Positions 15,802 to 25,020 of a stretch of DNA of 64,000 nt are shown here, one piece after another. The translations under genes and the position numbers were made by a program. Within the stretch, counting starts at the first letter, position 1; each line of letters starts with the position of its first letter. The notes beneath the pieces were generated by a model. The model was given only the letters and a program-made list of their open reading frames with translations, was not told the DNA's origin and did not search any database. This DNA comes from Chryseobacterium viscerum (GTDB taxonomy: Bacteria; Bacteroidota; Bacteroidia; Flavobacteriales; Weeksellaceae): assembly GCF_002899945.2 (NCBI RefSeq), contig NZ_PPEG02000001.1:310001-374000 (forward strand). The letters run 5' to 3'.

Positions 15802-18507
15802 ATGAAATTACATATTTCCAGGTTTATACTTGGTGCATTATTCCTATTTACACAATTTATATCTGCTCAAACACTTTCAAAAAACCAGTTCAAGGTAAAA
15901 GGGAACTGCGAAATGTGCAAAACAAGAATTGAAAGTGCAGCTAAAAAAGCAGGTGCAAAAACAGCAGTATACTCTGTTGATCTTCAGACATTAACGTTAG
16001 AAACAGACAAGGCATCTACCGATGATATTCTAAAGAAAGTAGCTGAAGCAGGTCATGATAACGAAAAATTCAAAGCTTCTGACACTACCTATGAAGGACT
16101 TCCGGGATGTTGTCATTACGACAGAGATGCACAGCTTTCACAGGCAGAACCTCATCATGAGCACCATGCAGATGCTAATGTTTCCGCTAAAAAAGAAAAC
16201 GAGTTCTACGTAAGAGGAAACTGTGCTTCATGTAAAGCCAGAATTGAAAAAGCATCAAAAGATGCCGGTGCCAACACTGCAGAATGGAATGCAGAGAAAC
16301 AAACAGTTACCTTAAATTTTGATCCATCAAAAACCTCGTCGGATAAGATTTTAAAAGCAATTGCTGATGCGGGTCATGATAATGAAAAATATAAGGCTTC
16401 AGATACTGTATACAATGGGCTTCCGGGATGTTGTCTGTATGACAGAGACTTTACTTTTGGTGAGGCTAATCCCAAAGTACATTATGAAGAAGGAGCAAAA
16501 CATGAAGATCATAAAGGCCATGAAACTGCACCCGCTAAAGAGGATCATTCTCAACATGAAAAAAACATTGACGGTGTTGTCGTAACAGGTTCTAAGGCTG
16601 CAACAGCTTTAAGTAAAAAAGAAGCCGGGCTTGTTTTTAATATTGATAAAAAAGAGCTGCTAAAGGCTGCTTGTTGTAATCTGTCTGAAAGCTTCGAAAC
16701 CAATGCAACCGTTGACGTTTCTTTCAGCAATGCCGTTACAGGAACAAAACAGCTGAAAATGCTTGGTCTGGATCAAAAATACACAAGCTTAACGAAAGAG
16801 CAATTACCCGAAATCAGAGGATTGGCTTCTGCGTACGGACTAAACTTTATTCCGGGAAGATGGATTGAAAGCATTCAGCTGACAAAAGGTGGAAGTACCG
16901 TAACCAACGGGTATGAAAGTATCACAGGACAGATCAACACTGAGCTTTTGAAAAATGCAAAAGCTCCTGAAACATCATTAAATCTTTTCTCTGACTTCAA
17001 CGGAAGAGCTGAAGTGAATATTACCAATGTTTCTCCCATCAACGATAAATGGTCACAGACTTTTCTTCTTCACGGAAACGGAACATTCGGAAACACGGAT
17101 ATGAATGATGACGGTTTTCTTGACAGACCGAAAGGAACACAGATCAATGCCGCTTATTTGCTGAATTATAATGATCTTGAAAAGTCTGGATTCGGATCTC
17201 ACTTCGGTATTAACTTTATCCGAGATGAAAGAACTGCAGGACAGGTTGGTTTCGATAAAAAACTGGCTCAGGATAAGCAGTCTCCTTACGGTGTAGGAAT
17301 TGATATTTCAAGATTCCAGGTTTGGAATAAGACGGGGTATGTTTTTAAAGGAAAACCTTACCAAAGTATCGGTTGGATGAACCAATATGTGTATCACCAG
17401 CAGGATAGTTTCTTTGGATTGAGAAATTATGCAGGACAGCAGCAAACTTATTATTCCAATTTAATTTTTGAAAGCATCATCGGAAATACCAATCATAAGT
17501 ATAAGGCTGGTGCAAGTTTCTTATATGATGGGTATAAAGAAACGTATTTAACGAACGACCTGAGAAGGAATGAAATTGTACCGGGAATTTTTGCCGAATA
17601 TACTTTAACAGGCTTAAAATATACATTGGTAGCAGGAACGAGAGTAGATTTTCATAATCTGGCAGGAACTCAGTTTACGCCAAGGCTAAATTTCAAGTAT
17701 GATTTTACCCCCCAGACTATTTTAAGACTTTCTGCGGGAAGAGGATTCAGAACAGCGAATGTATTTGCGGAAAGCCAGCAGTATTTTGCATCGAACAGAG
17801 CGATTAATATTTTATCAAACGGAGGAAATATTTATGGATTAAGACCTGAAATCGCGTGGAACTATGGTGCCAGCTTACAACAGGAATTTAAGCTATTCGG
17901 AAGAAAATCCAGCATTATTGCAGACTTCTTCAGAACAGACTTCCAGGATCAGGTATTGGTAGATTTAGACAAGTCACCTCAACAGTTGACATTCTATAAT
18001 CTGGATGGTAAATCATTTGCGAATTCATTCCAAACACAGTGGGATTTTACTCCTTTCAAAAATTTTGATGTAAGGCTTGCCTATAAGTATTATGATGTGC
18101 AGGCTGATTATATCGGAGGAAGAAGAGAAGTTCCTTTTATGGCTAAGCACAGAGGATTTGTAAACCTAGCGTATTCAACCAACAAGAATAATAATGGTGG
18201 ATTCTGGAGTTTTGACACGACTTTAAACTGGGTCGGAAAGCAGAGACTTCCTGATACGTCAACGAATCCGACAGAGTTTCAGTTACCAACGTATTCTGAA
18301 TCTTACGCCGTGCTTAATGCTCAGATCTCAAGAAATTTCAATAAAAAAATCAGAGCTTATGTAGGAGGAGAAAACCTGACTTCTTATTATCAGAAAAATG
18401 CGATTGTAGATTTTAAAAATCCTTTCGGAAATTATTTTGATGGAGGAATGGTGTATGCACCAATTATGAAGGCTAACTTCTACGTGGGATTGGATGTGAC
18501 GTTTTAA
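15802..18507 (+). CDS. TonB-dependent receptor with two HMA domains
   Basis: An outer-membrane TonB-dependent receptor of 901 residues with an unusual N-terminus. After the signal peptide (cut near Ala22) come two heavy-metal-associated domains with metal loops GNCEMCK (Cys36, Cys39) and GNCASCK (Cys141, Cys144). Each is followed by a GLPGCC motif (103-104 and 210-211). His-rich linkers (AEPHHEHHAD; KHEDHKGHE) lead to a plug domain from about 255 that contains AACCNLSESFETN (289-301), then a 22-strand-type barrel ending in an aromatic residue (VGLDVTF). The HMA domains and Cys/His content point to copper or another soft metal. It probably works with the two Cys/His-rich exported proteins upstream. 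Confidence 0.9.
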   Translation: MKLHISRFILGALFLFTQFISAQTLSKNQFKVKGNCEMCKTRIESAAKKAGAKTAVYSVDLQTLTLETDKASTDDILKKVAEAGHDNEKFKASDTTYEGLPGCCHYDRDAQLSQAEPHHEHHADANVSAKKENEFYVRGNCASCKARIEKASKDAGANTAEWNAEKQTVTLNFDPSKTSSDKILKAIADAGHDNEKYKASDTVYNGLPGCCLYDRDFTFGEANPKVHYEEGAKHEDHKGHETAPAKEDHSQHEKNIDGVVVTGSKAATALSKKEAGLVFNIDKKELLKAACCNLSESFETNATVDVSFSNAVTGTKQLKMLGLDQKYTSLTKEQLPEIRGLASAYGLNFIPGRWIESIQLTKGGSTVTNGYESITGQINTELLKNAKAPETSLNLFSDFNGRAEVNITNVSPINDKWSQTFLLHGNGTFGNTDMNDDGFLDRPKGTQINAAYLLNYNDLEKSGFGSHFGINFIRDERTAGQVGFDKKLAQDKQSPYGVGIDISRFQVWNKTGYVFKGKPYQSIGWMNQYVYHQQDSFFGLRNYAGQQQTYYSNLIFESIIGNTNHKYKAGASFLYDGYKETYLTNDLRRNEIVPGIFAEYTLTGLKYTLVAGTRVDFHNLAGTQFTPRLNFKYDFTPQTILRLSAGRGFRTANVFAESQQYFASNRAINILSNGGNIYGLRPEIAWNYGASLQQEFKLFGRKSSIIADFFRTDFQDQVLVDLDKSPQQLTFYNLDGKSFANSFQTQWDFTPFKNFDVRLAYKYYDVQADYIGGRREVPFMAKHRGFVNLAYSTNKNNNGGFWSFDTTLNWVGKQRLPDTSTNPTEFQLPTYSESYAVLNAQISRNFNKKIRAYVGGENLTSYYQKNAIVDFKNPFGNYFDGGMVYAPIMKANFYVGLDVTF

Positions 18508-18554
18508 TGCGGGAAGCTGGAGGAATGAAGCTTGAAGCATTTACAACCAAGTAA

Positions 18555-18582
18555 AGTTTTTATCTTCAATAAGATAAAAACT
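18555..18582. repeat. Perfect 12-bp hairpin
   Basis: AGTTTTTATCTT (18555-18566) and AAGATAAAAACT (18571-18582) enclose the loop CAAT. It lies 48 bp after the receptor gene and may be part of a terminator. Confidence 0.6.
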
Positions 18583-18591
18583 GAATAAACA

Positions 18592-18624
18592 AAACCTTAT
18601 AGGTCTCGGAGACCTATAAGGTTT
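18592..18624 (+). terminator. Strong hairpin terminator after the receptor gene
   Basis: A perfect 15-bp stem with loop CGG (arms 18592-18606 and 18610-18624) ends in a T-rich run through 18630, with A-rich sequence on the other side. It could stop transcription in both directions. Confidence 0.8.
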
Positions 18625-18730
18625 ATTTTTTGGCATCAGCCTGTAAATTCAGTATGAGTAATGGAAGAAAACAATGAGTTTTAACAACTTCCAGTAGCTT
18701 CCTCCTTCCAGCCTCAAGCTTCCTTACTTA

Positions 18731-18768
18731 ATAAAAAAATCTGCTTCACTATTGAAGCGGATTTTTTT
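18731..18768 (-). terminator. Bidirectional terminator after the cupin gene
   Basis: AAATCTGCTTCA and TGAAGCGGATTT form a stem with loop CTAT, with A and T runs on the two sides. It ends 4 bp from the stop of the minus-strand cupin gene and probably closes the glycan locus. Confidence 0.8.
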
Positions 18769-18771
18769 TAT

Positions 18772-19269
18772 TTATCTTCCAAAGTCATCCTGTACTCTTA
18801 CGATATCATCTTCGTCTGAAGGATTGGATGCATCGGTATGCTGCCAGATTTCGGCTACAATTCCCCAGCCTGCAAGACCTATCAACCTGTGTCTTTCTCC
18901 CTGCTGAAGTTTCACCTGATCTTTTGGACCATATTCTCCTAATTCTCCTTCTTCATCTGTTGCACTTCTTTTGATGCCTACAGTTCCTTCTACCACCTGC
19001 CAGATTTCGGCTCTTCTGTGGTGATATTGCCAGCTTAATCTTGCTTCAGGAGCAACGATAAGAATCTTTGGGCTAAGCTTCCCTCCTATTCTCAGGTTTT
19101 CAACATCAATGCCATCAAAATACTGGTTGGCAAAATCCTGTGCCTGTGTTTCATCAATCACAAAGAACCCTCCCCATGGTCTTGTATCATCTTTTGCTGC
19201 GATGTTAAAACCTTGTGTCTGCAGCATGCTCTCTACTCTGTCGAATATTTCTTTTTTTTCTGTACTCAT
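18772..19269 (-). CDS. Cupin, mannose-6-phosphate isomerase-like
   Basis: A cytosolic cupin of 165 residues similar to the type II mannose-6-phosphate isomerase domain, which converts mannose 6-phosphate to fructose 6-phosphate. The cupin motifs are LSWQYHHRRAEIWQVVEGTV (metal-binding His pair and Glu) and GERHRLIGLAGWG. Relatives are often labelled phosphoheptose isomerase in databases; that label probably carries over from old transfers. It is the last gene of the glycan locus, 24 bp after a GH92 gene, which favours a role in mannose catabolism. The exact substrate is inferred. Confidence 0.65.
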   Translation of the reverse strand: MSTEKKEIFDRVESMLQTQGFNIAAKDDTRPWGGFFVIDETQAQDFANQYFDGIDVENLRIGGKLSPKILIVAPEARLSWQYHHRRAEIWQVVEGTVGIKRSATDEEGELGEYGPKDQVKLQQGERHRLIGLAGWGIVAEIWQHTDASNPSDEDDIVRVQDDFGR

Positions 19270-19293
19270 ACAGTTTGTATTTCTAAATTAAAA

Positions 19294-21576
19294 TTATTTA
19301 TTTGATTCTTCTTTTGACATTGAATATGGAAAATCTTTTTCCTGTGCCCCTCTTTCTTTATTAGGCTTGTTGTCCATTTTAAAGTCTAAAACAGCTCCTT
19401 TCATCAGTTCTTTATGGCTCAACCAGTTTTTGGAGTAAGGCTGCTGGTTTACGTTCAATGATTTTACGTATAGATTTTCGGCATTGTTTTCCGGAGCTTT
19501 TATTTCAATTTTCTTACCATTTTCAAGGTGAATGGTAGCTTCTTTAAATAAAGGTGCACCTAATACATACTGATCTGTTGCCGGCGTCACCGGATAAAAT
19601 CCAAGGGCTGAGAAAATATACCATGCAGAAGTCTGCCCGTTATCTTCGTCTCCACAATATCCATCAGGAGTCGCGTGATACAGTTTATTCATCACCTGTC
19701 TTGCCCAATATTGAGTTTTGTAAGGTGATCCCGCATAGTTATACAGATAGATCATATGCTGAATAGGCTGATTTCCGTGAGCATACTGCCCCATATTCAT
19801 GATCTGCATTTCTCTGATCTCGTGAATAACACCTCCATAATAGCTGTCATCAAAAACCGGTGGCAATGAGAATACCTCATCTAATTTGGCTTCAAATTTC
19901 TTCTTTCCTCCCATGAGTTCTGACAGACCATCAATATCCTGGAAAACAGACCATGTGTAATGCCAGCTGTTTCCTTCTGTAAACGCATCTCCCCATTTGA
20001 AAGGATTGAAAGGTTTCTGGAAATTACCGTCTTTATTTTTACCACGCATTAAGCCTGTTTCCTTGTCAAATACATTTTTGTAATTGTAGGCTCTTTTCTT
20101 GTAAATATCAATTTCAGAAGCGGGTTTTCCTAATGCTTTTCCTAACTGATAAATTGAAAAGTCATCATATGCATACTCTAATGTTCTTGCTGCATTTTCA
20201 TTGATCTTCACATCGTAAGGCACATAGCCTAATGTATTGTAATATTCTACTCCCGCACGACCAACTGCTTCTATAGGGCCTGCATTATTCGCTCCGTGTT
20301 TTACGGCCTGCCAAAGAGCTTCCGTATCATATCCACGAAGTCCTTTGATATAAGCATCTGCCACTACGGATGCAGAATTATTTCCAATCATAATATCAGA
20401 ATATCCAGGGCTGCTCCACTCTGGTAAGAATCCTCCTTCTTTGTAAGCATTCGCCAATCCTTCCTGCATTTCTACATTGATGCTTGGATACACTAGGTTC
20501 AGGAAAGGGTACAAAGCACGGAAGGTATCCCAGAAACCGGTTCCTGCAAACATTTTTCCATCTGCAATTTTACCGTTGTAAGGGCTCCAGTGTTTTATTT
20601 TGTTCTGGGCATCAATCTCATATAATTTTTGCGGGAAGAACAAAGTTCTGTATAAAGAGGAGTAAAAGGTTCTCATCTGCTGATCTGTTCCTCCTTTTAC
20701 CTCTATTTTTCCTAATGTCTTGTTCCAGATGTTTTTAGCATCTGTTTTTACCTGTTCAAAATTTTTGGTTCCAATTTCTCTTTTAAGATTCAGTTCTGCT
20801 TGTTCAAAGCTGATGAATGAAGAGGCTACTTTTGCATACACCGTTTCTTTATTTTTAAGCTTAAAACCTACCACAGCACCTGTATGATCGCTGGTAATTT
20901 CTAACTGATCATTAACCAGTTTATCGTCTTTCCAGGTTTTTGTCAGTTCAAAATCTTTATCAAACTGAACGACGAAGTAGTTTTTAAAATTATCATATTT
21001 CCCGGTAGAATATTTTGTTGTATAGCCCAGGATTTTTCTTTCTTTCGGTAAAATTTTGATGTAAGAACCTTTGTTCAATGCATCCACAACGATGTAAGCA
21101 CTGTCTGTTTTTGGAAAATCAAATTTAAAATAAGAGGCTCTTTCCGTAGGCGTAAATTCTGTAGTTACATTGATGTCTGCAAGGTATACACTGTAGAAAT
21201 AAGGGGTGGTAACCTCAGCTTTATGGCTGAACCAGCTCGCTCTGTCGTCTTCTTTAAATTTTACTTTCCCCACCCCCGGCATGATGGCAAATGCGCCATA
21301 ATCATTCATCCATGGAGAAGGCTGATGCGTCTGTTTAAATCCTTTTATTTTATCTGCATCGTAACTATACGCCCATCCATCACCCATCTTACCCGTCTGT
21401 GGGGTCCAGATATTCATTCCCCATGGAAGTCCGACTGCCGGATAGGTATTTCCGTTGGATAAGGAAGGTTTTGACTGCGTTCCCATCAAAGGATTCACAT
21501 AATCTACGGGAGATATGTTCTGCCCAAAGGCCCAGGCCTGTAATAGCAGTAAGCAAGTAGAAAATATAAACTTCAT
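19294..21576 (-). CDS. GH92 family enzyme with Gln at the acid position
   Basis: GH92 enzymes are calcium-dependent, inverting exo-alpha-mannosidases acting on N-glycans and mannans. The 760-residue protein has a signal peptide (cut near AFGQ), the N-terminal beta-sandwich, and the (alpha/alpha)6 domain with GTGFWDTFRALYPF (345-358) and GDEDNGQTSAWYIF (642-655), whose Asp643/Asp645 match the base pair. At the catalytic-acid position, where most members have Glu (HGNEP or, in the sister enzyme here, GDEP), this protein has Gln603 in YAHGNQPIQH. A Gln there is known, as I recall, from a GH92 that removes mannose-1-phosphate caps. Its substrate may therefore be a mannosyl phosphodiester. It follows the ROK gene by 21 bp. 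Confidence 0.92.
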   Translation of the reverse strand: MKFIFSTCLLLLQAWAFGQNISPVDYVNPLMGTQSKPSLSNGNTYPAVGLPWGMNIWTPQTGKMGDGWAYSYDADKIKGFKQTHQPSPWMNDYGAFAIMPGVGKVKFKEDDRASWFSHKAEVTTPYFYSVYLADINVTTEFTPTERASYFKFDFPKTDSAYIVVDALNKGSYIKILPKERKILGYTTKYSTGKYDNFKNYFVVQFDKDFELTKTWKDDKLVNDQLEITSDHTGAVVGFKLKNKETVYAKVASSFISFEQAELNLKREIGTKNFEQVKTDAKNIWNKTLGKIEVKGGTDQQMRTFYSSLYRTLFFPQKLYEIDAQNKIKHWSPYNGKIADGKMFAGTGFWDTFRALYPFLNLVYPSINVEMQEGLANAYKEGGFLPEWSSPGYSDIMIGNNSASVVADAYIKGLRGYDTEALWQAVKHGANNAGPIEAVGRAGVEYYNTLGYVPYDVKINENAARTLEYAYDDFSIYQLGKALGKPASEIDIYKKRAYNYKNVFDKETGLMRGKNKDGNFQKPFNPFKWGDAFTEGNSWHYTWSVFQDIDGLSELMGGKKKFEAKLDEVFSLPPVFDDSYYGGVIHEIREMQIMNMGQYAHGNQPIQHMIYLYNYAGSPYKTQYWARQVMNKLYHATPDGYCGDEDNGQTSAWYIFSALGFYPVTPATDQYVLGAPLFKEATIHLENGKKIEIKAPENNAENLYVKSLNVNQQPYSKNWLSHKELMKGAVLDFKMDNKPNKERGAQEKDFPYSMSKEESNK

Positions 21577-21597
21577 TGTATCGTTTCGTTTGTTAAT

Positions 21598-22458
21598 TTA
21601 TATACGCTTTTTTAATGCATAGCTGGCAGCTCCAAGAATGGCTGCATCTTCAAATATGGCAGAAATTTTAACCTGCAAGTTAATATTATTCTTTGTTAAA
21701 TTCTGAATAAATCTTTGCTCAAAGTGAGGATAGGCTTTCGCAATATTACCTCCTATAACTAAAACTTCCGGTTTGTAATGATTTACATATTTCACGATAA
21801 ATTCTGAGAAAGAATCTGCATATTCATCAAATATTCTGGTCTGTATTTCAGTAGGTTTATCCAACAAATCTTTGGTCCCTGAAATTTCTTCTCCTGTCAA
21901 ATCCTTGTAGCGGTTTACAAACCATCGTGTTGCCAGATAATCTTCACTGATAGAATCTTTAAAAGGAGAATCCCATAAATCTTCATCGGTAGCAAATTCT
22001 CCGTTGAAAAAGGTCGTTCCCAATCCTGTACCGAGAGTCACTCCAAAAGCACTGTCGAATCCCTGAGCACATCCTCCGAATACTTCTCCTTCCATAAAGG
22101 CCGCCGCATCATTTACAAAATGTATCTGCTCCTGAGAAACAGACAATCTTTTTGCCAGTTCTTCTTTGATATTCACCTGATAGATATCAATGAACTTTCC
22201 CTGCTGCATTAACGATATTCCTTTTTCATAATCGAAAGGTCCCGGCATTGCGATACCGATTAAAAGATCTTCTTTTACCAGATCATGAGCCACTTTATCA
22301 ATGGCTGAAACCCATGCAGTGAAAATAACCTCTTTATTTTCAAAAGCATCTACATGTTCTCTTACATAGGTTGAAGAAATGATTTCACGTTTTTCCGGAT
22401 CTACCTGAGCCAGCGTGATGTGTGACCCTCCAATATCGATTCCTACTATATTCTGCAT
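21598..22458 (-). CDS. ROK family sugar kinase
   Basis: A 286-residue ROK-fold kinase that probably phosphorylates a free hexose such as mannose or GlcNAc. It has the N-terminal phosphate loop GIDIGGSHITLAQV (5-18), the sugar-site FVNDAAAFMEGE and GVTLGTGLGTTFF. The usual ROK zinc motif (CxCGxxGC) is absent, and so is any DNA-binding domain, so it is a kinase-type member and not a repressor. It begins a three-gene group with GH92 and the mannose-6-phosphate isomerase-like cupin, after a terminator, which makes mannokinase the best guess. Substrate is inferred. Confidence 0.85.
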   Translation of the reverse strand: MQNIVGIDIGGSHITLAQVDPEKREIISSTYVREHVDAFENKEVIFTAWVSAIDKVAHDLVKEDLLIGIAMPGPFDYEKGISLMQQGKFIDIYQVNIKEELAKRLSVSQEQIHFVNDAAAFMEGEVFGGCAQGFDSAFGVTLGTGLGTTFFNGEFATDEDLWDSPFKDSISEDYLATRWFVNRYKDLTGEEISGTKDLLDKPTEIQTRIFDEYADSFSEFIVKYVNHYKPEVLVIGGNIAKAYPHFEQRFIQNLTKNNINLQVKISAIFEDAAILGAASYALKKRI

Positions 22459-22494
22459 TATTTTTTATTTTAAATTCAAGACATCCCTGTGACT

Positions 22495-22535
22495 GAAAAA
22501 ACAGACAAACAGGAGTACATATCCTGTCTGTCTGT
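22495..22535 (-). terminator. Terminator between GH18-A and ROK genes
   Basis: A 14-bp stem (arms 22501-22514 and 22522-22535, fully paired with one G-U on the minus strand) has a 7-base loop and is followed on the minus strand by TTTTTT. It probably splits the ROK-GH92-cupin genes from the rest of the locus, at least partly. Confidence 0.8.
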
Positions 22536-22590
22536 TTTGTATTTCAGACTTTATATTATTAATTCTGATAATGATCTTATTATCTGAATC

Positions 22591-24999
22591 TTACTTTACA
22601 ATAATTTTACCTGTTGATATCACTTTACTGTTTTTGGATGTAATCTTGTAAATATAAGTACCACTGATTAAATCTTGTGTATTGACTGCGTTATTATTTT
22701 GATTAATGTTCTGTTTTTTGAACAGTTTTCCTGATGCATCATACAATGCCACTTCATTGGCAGAGTTGTCGCTGATGGCAAAATGAATATCATTTCCTCG
22801 TTTCACAGGATTCGGATAAACGGAGCTGCTCTCTTTTACGGATTCAACATCTTTCACCGCAAGAGAAGAAGCACAGGCAACATCTGTTCTCCAGTTGGTA
22901 TCTGTCATGTTGACCAGGGTTGCAAAATGAGTGTTTGCCGTAGCATCTAATGCTCCTAAGCCACTTCCTTCATCCATTTTCCAGTTGGCTTCAAGACCCG
23001 TAGAGTTGGCAGGAACATTACAGCTGTTGCTCAATATTTCCTGTGGTGTCAATGCTTTTTTCCAAACTCTGAATTCATCCAGGAAGCCATTGATTGTACG
23101 GGAATTATCATAATTTCTTCCCAGATAAAGAATACCGTTTGCTGCAAAGTTACCTGTTACTGCAAAGCTTGCATCAAGGATGCCATTGACATAAATTTTC
23201 ATCGCTGCACCATCATAAGTAGCTGCAATATGGTACCATGTATTGGTATTGAATGCTGTATTCGTATTCAATTTCACCTGAGATGACCCGAAACTCAAGA
23301 TAAACTGAAGTTTGTTGTTCGCCAGGTTTCCATCTCCGAATCTCAGCATTGCGGAGTTGTTATCTCCTACTTCAATACCCATCACTGATGAGATGTAAGG
23401 GAAGCCTGTTTTGAAAGCATTTACTTTTACCCATCCTTCGAATGTCATCGCATTTCCGCTTAAGTTAAATTGTCCTGCGTTAAGATAGTGCGTGCTTCCG
23501 TTAAAAGAAAGAGATCTTGCACCCGGACTTGTAACTGGAGCAAAACCGCTGTTGAATGCCCCTTCTCCTGAATAGGTACTTGTAGTTCCTCCTGCACATG
23601 AAGCCTGTACTTTCCACACATAGCCTGTATTAGGCGTAAGGTTTTGCAATGAATAAGAGTTGGTTGTAATATTCGGAATTTCAGACCATGTCGTCGCTGC
23701 TGTCGTTTTATATTGCAGGGTATATGAAGTTGCATTTCCTGCATCCCATGATAACTGAGCAGTATTCCCAAGGAAACTTCCGGAAGTTAATCCTGATGGC
23801 GTAGTGCAGCCACTTCCGGAGTTAAACCTTGGTGCAAAAATATAAGTACTTGTTAATGTAGGAGAGCAGTTAGACTGTATTCTCCAATCATAGTCTGTAT
23901 TCAGGGTAAGGTTGTTGATGACAATATTATTTCCTGAATAATTATTGGCTGCGTTCGTCCATACTGTTGAATTCGCAGGTTTGTAATCAATATTATAAGA
24001 CTGGGAAGCGTTCGACGTCCAGTTTAGTTTCGCTGAAGTTCCTGTTACATTGGAAATATCCAGTCCCAATGGCGGATCACAGCTTTGTCCCTGAGACCAT
24101 GAATATAATTGTCCGCTTAAGAGTGTATTTTCGTTGTAAAGAATATTGGAACCTGTACTCAGATAATTGGCAACATCGGTTCCCCCCAAATCATACCACA
24201 TAAACACTCCATATTGATCATTTTTTGTGCTGGTTGCTAAACTAGCAAGTGTTGTAGCAGATGTAGATCCTGAATTAGAATTAAGAATCCAGGTTGCAGC
24301 AGCGGAAATTTTGCTTTTATCAAGAGGAGGAACCACAGGGGCGTTGTAGGTACTATACATGGCATTCCAGGTATAGTTGATATAATTTCCTGCTAAGTCT
24401 CCATTATACGTTTGTCTTGTCGTAGCCGGACCATAATAATAGAATGTAATCAGTTTATCTGGCATTGCTGCTTTCAATTCCTGTAAAAGCATGACAAAAG
24501 AGCTGTTATTAGGCTGCCCGGTTCCATTATTTCCGTATCCTGCATATTCATCATCCAGGTCTACTCCATCCAAACCATAGGTATAAACGGTATGAGCCAC
24601 CTGCAGAGCAAAATCTTTTGCCGCTTCACGGTTTGGAAAATTAGAAATTCCGGCTCCCTGGTGATTTCCTAAAAGATCCAGCAATACTTTAATTCCTTTT
24701 TGCTGTAAAGGTTTTACATAGGTATTGACATCATTCAGGACTTTGGTAACGTTGTTATTATTTGAAATATAAGCACGGTTTTTGGAAACATCATAGTTGA
24801 TATTCGCTGCAAAAATAATGGCAACATCAAAAAGCTGTCTGTTGGTGTTCTGTAATGTATAAGAACCTGCATTCAGCATATTGTTGTTGTTCACTTCCAC
24901 ATAGCAGACTCCCAAAGGGTTTAGCTGCTGTGCTTTAAGCAACGGAGCCGTCTGAAGCATCAGGGCCATAAGGGGAATAAAAAAGGATTTTTTTCTCAT
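22591..24999 (-). CDS. GH18 endo-beta-N-acetylglucosaminidase A (T9SS cargo)
   Basis: An endoglycosidase of the EndoF/EndoH type that cuts between the two core GlcNAc residues of N-glycans. The 802-residue protein has a signal peptide (cut near LKAQ), a GH18 barrel (about 25-300) with the catalytic DGVDLDDEYAGYG (Asp144 to Glu151, matching DxxDxDxE), two fibronectin type III domains (about 306-385 and 398-475), a LamG/concanavalin-like domain (about 495-665) and a C-terminal type IX secretion sorting domain (YPNPVKRG to SGTYIYKI). It is thus probably surface-bound or released. It is a paralogue of the next upstream gene, with one extra FnIII module. Confidence 0.92.
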   Translation of the reverse strand: MRKKSFFIPLMALMLQTAPLLKAQQLNPLGVCYVEVNNNNMLNAGSYTLQNTNRQLFDVAIIFAANINYDVSKNRAYISNNNNVTKVLNDVNTYVKPLQQKGIKVLLDLLGNHQGAGISNFPNREAAKDFALQVAHTVYTYGLDGVDLDDEYAGYGNNGTGQPNNSSFVMLLQELKAAMPDKLITFYYYGPATTRQTYNGDLAGNYINYTWNAMYSTYNAPVVPPLDKSKISAAATWILNSNSGSTSATTLASLATSTKNDQYGVFMWYDLGGTDVANYLSTGSNILYNENTLLSGQLYSWSQGQSCDPPLGLDISNVTGTSAKLNWTSNASQSYNIDYKPANSTVWTNAANNYSGNNIVINNLTLNTDYDWRIQSNCSPTLTSTYIFAPRFNSGSGCTTPSGLTSGSFLGNTAQLSWDAGNATSYTLQYKTTAATTWSEIPNITTNSYSLQNLTPNTGYVWKVQASCAGGTTSTYSGEGAFNSGFAPVTSPGARSLSFNGSTHYLNAGQFNLSGNAMTFEGWVKVNAFKTGFPYISSVMGIEVGDNNSAMLRFGDGNLANNKLQFILSFGSSQVKLNTNTAFNTNTWYHIAATYDGAAMKIYVNGILDASFAVTGNFAANGILYLGRNYDNSRTINGFLDEFRVWKKALTPQEILSNSCNVPANSTGLEANWKMDEGSGLGALDATANTHFATLVNMTDTNWRTDVACASSLAVKDVESVKESSSVYPNPVKRGNDIHFAISDNSANEVALYDASGKLFKKQNINQNNNAVNTQDLISGTYIYKITSKNSKVISTGKIIVK

Positions 25000-25020
25000 A
25001 GTATATCAATTTTGTAGTAG

